Part shown: piece after piece, positions 57,866 to 64,000 of the stretch
Position numbering within the stretch: position 1 is the first letter of the stretch
Layout: each line of letters begins with the position of its first letter
Assembly: GCF_018398335.1 (NCBI RefSeq)
Contig: NZ_JAHBRX010000001.1
Span: 4,270,001 to 4,334,000 of the forward strand
Length of the DNA stretch: 64,000 nucleotides
Reading direction: 5' to 3'
Source of the DNA: Chelatococcus sp. HY11
GTDB lineage: Bacteria; Pseudomonadota; Alphaproteobacteria; Rhizobiales; Beijerinckiaceae
Notes under the pieces: model-generated
The model's database searches: none
What the model saw: only the letters and a program-made list of their open reading frames with translations
What the model was told of the DNA's origin: nothing
Translations under genes and position numbers: made by a program

Positions 57866-60675
57866 TGGCCATTGCCCTTTCCAGCCTCCGGGTTTCAGCT
57901 GATCTGGACGCCAGCGGCTATGCCCGCGGGATGAAAGAGAAGACCGACGCTGATGCGGCGGGCGTGCGATCCTCCCAGCAAGTTGGGCAGGCCCTGGCGC
58001 AGCAAGACGCAGCATTGGGCAAGGCCGACAAGACTGTTTCCAGCCTCAGCCGCCAGTACATCGAGGGCTATTCCAAAGCCTCGCAGATGGAAAAGGCGAT
58101 CAAGCAGCTCGGTTCCGCGCTGGATCGCGGGGCAATATCGGGCGAACGTGCTGAAGCGACCTATGCAGGCATCACCCGGAAATATGGCACGATGGCCAAC
58201 GCGGCGGCGATCGCGTCCCGTGGTCATACTCAGCTCGCCAGCGTCGTCACCACGGTGAATGCGCGCCTCGCTGTGCAGGCAGGATCTGCCGATGCGGCAT
58301 CGGCGGCCCTGTCGCGGTCGGCTGAGCGCACGCGGGCCGCAGCCGCGGCAAACGACAACATCGGCCGGAGCTTCAATCAGGTATTGATGGCTGCTCAGGC
58401 TGCGGTGCCCGGGCTCGATCGCTTCAGCATGGGCCTATCCGGCATTGGCGGGCTTGTCGGTGGTGTGGCGGCAGTTGCCGGGGCGGTTGCGGTCGCCGGT
58501 GGCGCAATTGCTGCCGCTGGTGACCAGTACACGCGATACGGCAACCTGTTGCAGGCGGCGGGCGTATCTGCTCAGCAGCTTGGCGACCGCCAACAGATGC
58601 TCGTCGACCTGGCGCTGAACACCCGCACCGCGCTCGAGCCGACCGTGACCTTGTATGCCGGCCTGTCGCGCTCGACCCAGGAGCTCGGCAAGACGCAGCA
58701 GGACGTTGCGCGCGCTACCGAGACAATCAACAAGGCCTTCAAGCTTGGCGGCGTGTCGGCGGAATCAGCGGCGGGCGCAATCCTCCAGCTTAACCAGGCG
58801 ATGGCGGCCGGCGCCTTGCGCGGTGATGAGCTGAACAGCGTGCTTGAAGGTGCGCCACCGCTCGCCCGGCTGATCGCCAAGGAATTCGGCGTCGGCATTG
58901 GCGAGTTGAAGAAGCTCGGGGAGGAAGGCCGTCTCTCCGCTTCCCGCGTCTTCGACGCGATTGTGAAGGGCTCCGATGACATTGACAGCGCCTTCCGTGG
59001 CAGCAAGGTCACGATGAAGGATGCTGCCACCAATGGTGTTACCGCCTTCACCGAACTTGGCGCGGCGCTCGACCAGGTGCTTGGCATCTCGGCAAGCGTG
59101 GCGGGCGCCCTGTCCGCGATAGCCAATGAAGTCCATCGGATTGCGGCAGGCGTCAGGGCGATGCCTGGCGATATTGAGCTGAAGAAAATCCAGGGGCTTC
59201 TCAACCAGGCGAAGGAATCACAATCGCCGGCCGGCCGTGTCACGCAGGGCCTCGCGGCAGCGGGCGGCCTCTGGGGTGCTGATCTCTCAGGTGCGCAGGC
59301 CGCGGCTGAAGCTGATCGCCTTATTCAGCAACGTATTCGCGGCATGCTTGGCGTGCTTCCGGAGGTGAAGGATTTCCGCAGGGAGCTTGAGGAGCTGCCG
59401 ACTAAGACCATCGATGCTATAGCCCGCCCGACTGAAGGCCTCGACGACATCAGCCGGAATATCGACCGCACCTTTGCTCCGATCAAGAAGCTTGCCGATG
59501 CCAATCGGGAGCTTGAGAAGACCAGTCAGGATGCTGTCCGCAACGGGTTGCGGCCGTTCGATCGGGCTGTATCGGATGCCCAAAAGAGCCTTGAGGCCCG
59601 CAAGAAGACGGCCGATGAGATGCGGGCCGCGGGCGTCGCTGAGGCTGACGTCAATATTTACCTAGCCAAGAGCCAGAAAACCTACGCTCAAGAGGTGGCG
59701 AACGCCACGGCGGCGGCAGCCAAGAGCGGATCGGCCCGTTCGGCCGCCAATCGTACAACCTCGGATTCCTACGACCGGCTTCTTGATCGGCTGCATAAGA
59801 GCAATGCCGATATGCAGATCGAGCTTGCGACGATCGGCGCTAGCACCGAAGAGGTGCTGAAGCTCAAGACCGCCCGAGAATTGGAGCGGGAGGCGATTGC
59901 CAGCAAGCGGCCCCTCACGGCGGACATGCTTCGCCAGATCGATGAAGAGGCCGGCCGTTATGCCCGGCTGAAGACTGAGATTGACGAAACCCGCCGCGCT
60001 CAGGACGCGCTCAACGATGCGCAGAATGCTCTCGGTGAGATGGGTGTGGACATTCTCAAGAGCCTCACTCAGGGCGCCGGCTCATTCGCCGAAGCCTTGG
60101 GCCGCGCCAGTTCCTCGCTTCAGGACATGCTGATCAACGCTGCCTTTATCGGTCAAGGCCCGCTCGCTGGCCTCTTTGGCATGCAGGCGAACCAGCAGGG
60201 GCAGACGGGCGGCGTCTTCGGCATGCTGATGGGCAATGACATCAAGGCCTTCCGCTCGGCTGTCTCCGACGGGACCCGGGCCGGACTGAAGGGCTTTGCC
60301 AATGATGCGGCGTCGAGCGGCGACGGCAGCAATCCTGCCTTCTCACTGTTCGGCATGTCCGGCAAGCAGCTCCTGCAAGGTGTGGTCGGCGTCGCTGCAA
60401 TAGCTAGTTCGTACAGCATGGGACAACAGGCCGGCTCACCCATGATGGGAGCGGCCTCCGGCGCCTTGTCCGGTGGCCTGGGCGGCGCCTCACTCGCAAC
60501 CGCGATCTTGGGCGCGAGCGCAATGGCGGGGCCGGTTGGATGGGCGATCGCCGGCGCGGCAGCGCTCATTGGAGGCGGTGCCGGTGCCTATGGCGGCCCA
60601 ACTCAAAGAAAGAAGGATCGAGACCATGTCCGCGCTCAATATCGTCGTGAGTACGCAGCGCGCCTGGCTGCTTAG
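57865..60675 (+). CDS. Tape-measure-like protein of element B
   Basis: The 936-residue protein has the tape measure N-terminal domain (TLYAGLSRSTQELGKTQQDV, INKAFKLGGVSAESAAGAIL, GALRGDELNSVLEGAPPLAR). Coiled coils and a Gly-rich segment (GQGPLAGLFGMQ, GVFGMLMGNDIKAFRSAVSD) follow, the last clearly related to a segment of the element A tape measure. It ends soon after that segment, so it lacks the roughly 700-residue C-terminal part of the A protein. Confidence 0.82.
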   Translation: MAIALSSLRVSADLDASGYARGMKEKTDADAAGVRSSQQVGQALAQQDAALGKADKTVSSLSRQYIEGYSKASQMEKAIKQLGSALDRGAISGERAEATYAGITRKYGTMANAAAIASRGHTQLASVVTTVNARLAVQAGSADAASAALSRSAERTRAAAAANDNIGRSFNQVLMAAQAAVPGLDRFSMGLSGIGGLVGGVAAVAGAVAVAGGAIAAAGDQYTRYGNLLQAAGVSAQQLGDRQQMLVDLALNTRTALEPTVTLYAGLSRSTQELGKTQQDVARATETINKAFKLGGVSAESAAGAILQLNQAMAAGALRGDELNSVLEGAPPLARLIAKEFGVGIGELKKLGEEGRLSASRVFDAIVKGSDDIDSAFRGSKVTMKDAATNGVTAFTELGAALDQVLGISASVAGALSAIANEVHRIAAGVRAMPGDIELKKIQGLLNQAKESQSPAGRVTQGLAAAGGLWGADLSGAQAAAEADRLIQQRIRGMLGVLPEVKDFRRELEELPTKTIDAIARPTEGLDDISRNIDRTFAPIKKLADANRELEKTSQDAVRNGLRPFDRAVSDAQKSLEARKKTADEMRAAGVAEADVNIYLAKSQKTYAQEVANATAAAAKSGSARSAANRTTSDSYDRLLDRLHKSNADMQIELATIGASTEEVLKLKTARELEREAIASKRPLTADMLRQIDEEAGRYARLKTEIDETRRAQDALNDAQNALGEMGVDILKSLTQGAGSFAEALGRASSSLQDMLINAAFIGQGPLAGLFGMQANQQGQTGGVFGMLMGNDIKAFRSAVSDGTRAGLKGFANDAASSGDGSNPAFSLFGMSGKQLLQGVVGVAAIASSYSMGQQAGSPMMGAASGALSGGLGGASLATAILGASAMAGPVGWAIAGAAALIGGGAGAYGGPTQRKKDRDHVRAQYRREYAARLAA

Positions 60676-61510
60676 CGACTCCTCCATATACGATGCTGAA
60701 GGCGTCCTCACCAGATTCGACCGGAAGGCCATTCCCATTGAGAGTTGGAATGGTGTGGTTTCTTCGCGCGGTCATATATGGGGCATCGTCGCTGCCTTTG
60801 TTGTAGCTGAGCGTTTTCCGTCCTTCGATGCCTTCATTGCGCAGAGCGCGCCGCTCATCGAGCGGGAGCACCGCGCCGCCGTGCAGCGCGGCGAGTTACA
60901 TGGGCAGACGATCATTAGCATCAGGGCCCTTGGATGGAGCGAACAAGTCGACAGGCCGCGCTCGTATACCCTGACATCGCCAAGCCCGCTCAGCGAAGAC
61001 CCTTCCTATGTGTGGATTGATGACCTCGACGGCGACGTGAGCGGATATGTCTTTGGCCCGGGCCTGTCGTTGGCTGATGACTGGCGCCTCCATCGCGAGG
61101 GGCTGGAGCCGGGTAAAGACTGGCAGCCCGAAATCTTCGATCCGGTCCGGCACGGCATCCCGTTGATGGAAGCCCAGCGGCGCCAGCTCACGGCCCCTCG
61201 CGTCTTCCCGCGCCCCTTCCATTGCGTCGGCGGTGAGATCTGGTGTTCGACCGTTACGCGCGAGGGCGTGGAGCAAGAGGTCATCCACGAATGGCCTGAC
61301 GAAGTCGGATTGCCGATTGAGCCCGAGGCCGACACCAAGGCCGCCCGCCTTCCTATCGTCGCACCGTCCTTCGTCAAGCGGAAGGATGAGGCGCTCTGGA
61401 TCGAGCAATATCGACGCGGTGAGATCGGGCCGGACCTCTTGCCGCCCCGCCCCGCTGCCGCCCCGCTCAACCGCCAGCAGCGCCGCGCATTGGCGAGGGC
61501 CGGCCGATGA
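60626..61510 (+). CDS. Unknown protein after tape measure
   Basis: The 294-residue protein starts MSALNIVVSTQRAWLLSDSS, with AGAAGGATCG upstream. The start, with LSDSSIYDAEG and then NGVVSSRGHIWGIVAAFVVA, resembles N-terminal nucleophile-type beta sandwich folds, but this is weak. The C-terminus is basic (LNRQQRRALARAGR). It overlaps the tape measure gene by 50 bases. Confidence 0.6.
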   Translation: MSALNIVVSTQRAWLLSDSSIYDAEGVLTRFDRKAIPIESWNGVVSSRGHIWGIVAAFVVAERFPSFDAFIAQSAPLIEREHRAAVQRGELHGQTIISIRALGWSEQVDRPRSYTLTSPSPLSEDPSYVWIDDLDGDVSGYVFGPGLSLADDWRLHREGLEPGKDWQPEIFDPVRHGIPLMEAQRRQLTAPRVFPRPFHCVGGEIWCSTVTREGVEQEVIHEWPDEVGLPIEPEADTKAARLPIVAPSFVKRKDEALWIEQYRRGEIGPDLLPPRPAAAPLNRQQRRALARAGR

Positions 61511-61899
61511 GCAGCGCCGCGCTTCGTCTGATCCGGGCCGCCGGCCGTGAGCATGGCCGGCAGGTTGCCGTCTTCGTCATGCGCCATTGCATTGCCGAGC
61601 GCCCGCCTAAAGAGTGGGATGTTCACCTCAAGGCGTTCTGGGAGGTGCACACCTGCATCGAGATGCCCAAGAAGGTGGCTGCGCTGAAGGAGCTCGGCGC
61701 CACCGACGATGAAACGCAGGCCTTCTGCGATGCCTCCTTCCGCGCTCTCACGAACACCATCGACAAGACGGCTGCCATGCTTGCCGAGGTCAATGTCAAG
61801 GCCAAGGCGGGGGGAGGTCAGAAACTTTGCGAAGGGGGGCAGGGACCGGCGGGGGGCTCTCGCGTGGGACACCCGGATGATTTTCCCTCGGCAGGATAA
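61507..61899 (+). CDS. Unknown protein
   Basis: The 130-residue protein starts MSSAALRLIRAAGREHGRQV, with a helical body (HLKAFWEVHTCIEMPKKVAA). The tail is encoded by G-runs at about 61807-61857 and has low complexity. No family recognised. Confidence 0.55.
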   Translation: MSSAALRLIRAAGREHGRQVAVFVMRHCIAERPPKEWDVHLKAFWEVHTCIEMPKKVAALKELGATDDETQAFCDASFRALTNTIDKTAAMLAEVNVKAKAGGGQKLCEGGQGPAGGSRVGHPDDFPSAG

Positions 61900-61906
61900 G
61901 GAAAAA

Positions 61907-62548
61907 ATGAAGGCCATGGACGGGCTCACGTTGCTCACGCCGCCATCTGGCGAGGTCGTCGGCATCGACGAAATCAAGGCTCACCTCGACATCAAGAACG
62001 ATGCGCGGGCGGATTTACTCGCCTCGCTCGCCAAAGCGGCGACCGCGAGCCTCGACGGTATCGGCGGCCTTCTCGGTCGCGCGTTGCTGCCCCAGCGGTG
62101 GCGGCTCGACCTCGATTGCTTCCCCTGTGAGATCATTTTGCCGCTGCCGCCGATCAAGGCGGTGGAAAGCGTCAGCTATGTGCCGCCCTCGGGCGGTATC
62201 AACGCCACCCTGCCGACAAGCGAATATCAGGTGATCGGCAGCGACAAGGCGCGGATTATTCCCGCCTTTGGCCATCAATGGCCGGCAACGCGATGTTATC
62301 CCGCATCGGTGTCCGTCACCTTTGAGTGCGGCTACGCCGATGCCGCGGCCGTGCCGGAGCCTATCCGCGAGGCGATCCTGCTCATGGTGGGGCAGCTCTA
62401 CCTGCTTGCCGACAAGAGCGCGGACATGCGGAGCAGTGAAATCGACGGCGTGGGAAAGTGGGAATATTTGGATCCGCGTACGGTATCGAACATGTCGCGG
62501 GACATCGTGAATTCCCTTCTCATGCCCTATCGGCAGATGGCTTTCTGA
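61907..62548 (+). CDS. Head-tail connector of element B (gp6-like)
   Basis: The 213-residue protein starts MKAMDGLTLLTPPSGEVVGI, with EIKAHLDIKNDARADLLASL, ALLPQRWRLDLDCFPCEIIL and LPPIKAVESVSYVPPSG. The same family as the A connector at 32707-33333 but clearly diverged. Confidence 0.85.
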   Translation: MKAMDGLTLLTPPSGEVVGIDEIKAHLDIKNDARADLLASLAKAATASLDGIGGLLGRALLPQRWRLDLDCFPCEIILPLPPIKAVESVSYVPPSGGINATLPTSEYQVIGSDKARIIPAFGHQWPATRCYPASVSVTFECGYADAAAVPEPIREAILLMVGQLYLLADKSADMRSSEIDGVGKWEYLDPRTVSNMSRDIVNSLLMPYRQMAF

Positions 62549-62557
62549 GGGGCGGGG

Positions 62558-62950
62558 ATGGCGAAGGTTGTCGCGTTGAGAGGCCGCAAGCGGAAGGGGC
62601 CGCCGCCACCGGCCTGGCTTACCGATGAGGTCGCGCGCACCGAGTGGCTGAAGCTCGCGGCGGGCCTCGCTGAGCGGGGCATTCTCACCGACGTGACGGA
62701 AACGACCTTCGCGGAATATTGCAGCACGGTCGCACTGATCCGGCGCATGGATGAGGCTTTGCAGAGCGAGCCGCTCATGATCACGGGCCGGGATGGCATT
62801 CCCAAGCCGCATCCGCTGATCGGCGGGCGCAACAAGGCTTCCGCTCAAATGCTCCAGCTTGGCAAGCGGCTCGGCATCATCGGCAATGGCGATGCCAGCC
62901 CGCCAAAGGCCGGCAAGGGCGATCCCTATAGCTCACTGGGGATCGAATGA
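62558..62950 (+). CDS. Terminase small subunit of element B (P27-type)
   Basis: The 130-residue protein has PPPPAWLTDEVARTEWLKLA, ETTFAEYCSTVALIRRMDEA, HPLIGGRNKASAQMLQLGKR, the typical P27-family pattern. Distinct from the A small subunit, implying different packaging specificity. Overlaps the large subunit start by four bases. Confidence 0.88.
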   Translation: MAKVVALRGRKRKGPPPPAWLTDEVARTEWLKLAAGLAERGILTDVTETTFAEYCSTVALIRRMDEALQSEPLMITGRDGIPKPHPLIGGRNKASAQMLQLGKRLGIIGNGDASPPKAGKGDPYSSLGIE

Positions 62951-64000
62951 TGACGGCGCCGGCATGGGTATTCGACGATAGCCCGATTCCTGACCCTGAC
63001 GGCAGGGCTGCGCGCGTGCTCACCTTCTCTGAGCTTCTGCGGCACCCGAAATCGGAGGCCGCGGGGCAGCGGCTGGTGCTCACGCGCTGGCAGCGGCGTA
63101 TCTTGAGCCGGATCTATGGTCCGTCCGATGACGCGGGCCGGCGCCAGGTGCGCACCGTGTTCCTGATGCTGCCGCGCGGCAACCGCAAGACCTCGCTCGC
63201 CAGCGTGATCGCCCTGGCGCATACTATTGGTCCGGAGCAGGTGCCGGCCGGGCAGGTTATTTCGGCCGCCTCCGATCGGTCGCAGGCCCGCATTGCCTTC
63301 GACGAGGCCAAGGAATCGGTGCTTCTCGACGAGCGCATTCATAAAGCCTGCCGCGTCCGCGACACGAAAAGCCGGATCGAGCACCCGAAATCCCGATCGG
63401 TCTATCAGGCCATCAGCGCGGACGGCGATGCGCAGCACGGCAAGACGCCAACCGTGGTGCTCGCGGACGAGGTGCATGTGTGGAAGGGCTATGAGCTCTG
63501 GAGCGCCCTGAAAACCGGCCTCTCGAAGGTGCCCGGCAGCCTTCTCATCGTCACCACGACCATGGGACCCGAGGAGGGCGTCAACCCGCTGTTCGATGAG
63601 CTCTACGCCTATGCGTTGAAAGTCGCGGCCGGTGAGATCGATGATCCATCCTTCCTCCCGATTCTCTTCTCGGCTCCCGATCATCTCGCTTGGGATGACG
63701 AAGAGGGCTGGCGCCTTGCCAATCCCGGCCTAGTCGAAGGCGATTTCCCCGACCTGCCATCCCTGCATGACGAGGTGCGCCTTGCTCGTGAGATCCCGCG
63801 CATGCGGATCGAATTCGAGCGGCTCCACCTCAACCGGCGGCCGAAGACGAGCGCCACGGGCGGCTTGATCGATATGGCGGTGTTCGATGAATGCCGCGAG
63901 GCGATCGATCCCGCCGACCTGGAGGGCGAAGCTTGTTGGATCGGGCTCGACATGAGCCGGACCTACGACCTCACCGCCATCGTCGTCTGCTTCCGCCGCG
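62947..64000 (+). CDS. Terminase large subunit of element B, C-terminus outside window
   Basis: 351 residues are visible from MMTAPAWVFDDSPIPDPDGR. The ATPase domain has FLMLPRGNRKTSLAS (Walker A-like, Arg80 in place of the usual Gly), AASDRSQARIAFDEAKES, TVVLADEVHVW (Walker B) and LLIVTTTMG. The visible end CWIGLDMSRTYDLTAIVVCF has the first nuclease Asp. The frame continues past 64000. Confidence 0.92.
   Translation, partial: MMTAPAWVFDDSPIPDPDGRAARVLTFSELLRHPKSEAAGQRLVLTRWQRRILSRIYGPSDDAGRRQVRTVFLMLPRGNRKTSLASVIALAHTIGPEQVPAGQVISAASDRSQARIAFDEAKESVLLDERIHKACRVRDTKSRIEHPKSRSVYQAISADGDAQHGKTPTVVLADEVHVWKGYELWSALKTGLSKVPGSLLIVTTTMGPEEGVNPLFDELYAYALKVAAGEIDDPSFLPILFSAPDHLAWDDEEGWRLANPGLVEGDFPDLPSLHDEVRLAREIPRMRIEFERLHLNRRPKTSATGGLIDMAVFDECREAIDPADLEGEACWIGLDMSRTYDLTAIVVCFRR

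Larger units (their letters stand above)
49534..64000. mobile_element. Element B: prophage or satellite with tyrosine integrase (right end outside window)
   Basis: It starts at the tRNA fragment and integrase and has small regulators, a replication-initiator-like gene with iterons, and an HK97-type head module. Gene order is portal, protease, capsid, HNH, tape-measure-like, connector, small and large terminase. No lysis genes, CI repressor, tail tube or chaperones are visible. It may be a capsid-forming satellite, or a prophage whose other genes lie beyond the window. Confidence 0.75.

Noticed and set aside
61807-61857. G-runs as a programmed frameshift joining 61507-61899 to the connector frame
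   Set aside because: The connector has its own ATG at 61907 and a complete N-terminus; no canonical slippery heptamer in the right frame was found.

Overview
The window is high-GC DNA from an alphaproteobacterium, most likely of the order Hyphomicrobiales (Rhizobiales); the genus cannot be fixed from the sequence. It holds a short chromosomal segment (1 to about 7277) followed by two integrated phage-type elements arranged head to tail.

Chromosome (1-7277). Six genes lie on the minus strand: a partial short-chain dehydrogenase/reductase (SDR), a secreted SnoaL-like protein, a second SDR, a small GlcG/HbpS-type protein, a large winged-helix/NTPase/repeat regulator and an AraC-type regulator. 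They look like a small redox locus with two regulators at its upstream end. A gene-poor stretch of about 750 bp then leads to the first attachment site.

Element A (about 7278-49545, 42 kb) looks like a complete siphovirus-type prophage. From right to left on the minus strand it carries a YdaS/Cro-like gene, replication genes (HTH initiator with internal iterons, helicase, primase), nucleases, terminase, portal, protease, HK97-type capsid, connectors, tail tube, G/GT frameshift chaperones, tape measure, tail tip and fibres, and a lysis cassette. At the left end is a P22 ImmI-like control module: two divergent ribbon-helix-helix genes separated by three CACCA-N3-YGGTG operators, with an ORF6N antirepressor-like gene downstream of one of them. 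Plus-strand genes are the repressor, a BrnT/BrnA toxin-antitoxin pair, a lipoprotein cargo gene and a right-end operon ending in a large serine recombinase. A 12-bp repeat that matches the 3' end of a tRNA gene bounds the element.

Element B (from about 49534 past the window end) begins with a 45-nt 3' half of a tRNA-Met(CAU) gene and a tyrosine integrase. It continues with an HTH protein, a replication-initiator-like gene with five internal iterons, then portal, protease, capsid, HNH nuclease, a tape-measure-like protein, a connector and the two terminase subunits. This order, with terminase last and no recognisable tail tube or chaperone genes in the visible part, is unusual. It recalls capsid-forming phage satellites or a rearranged prophage.

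The most striking signal is at 9970-10437, between two convergent genes of element A: about fifteen closely packed stem-loops with different stem sequences, several of them perfect 8-11 bp stems, followed by an intrinsic terminator. It has no convincing coding content and is proposed as a structured RNA or structured 3' UTR of the ribbon-helix-helix gene. Other points of note are a phage repressor whose S24 domain lacks the Ser-Lys dyad, and a serine recombinase whose last codons come from host tRNA sequence, so that the integrated and free forms are predicted to have different C-termini.
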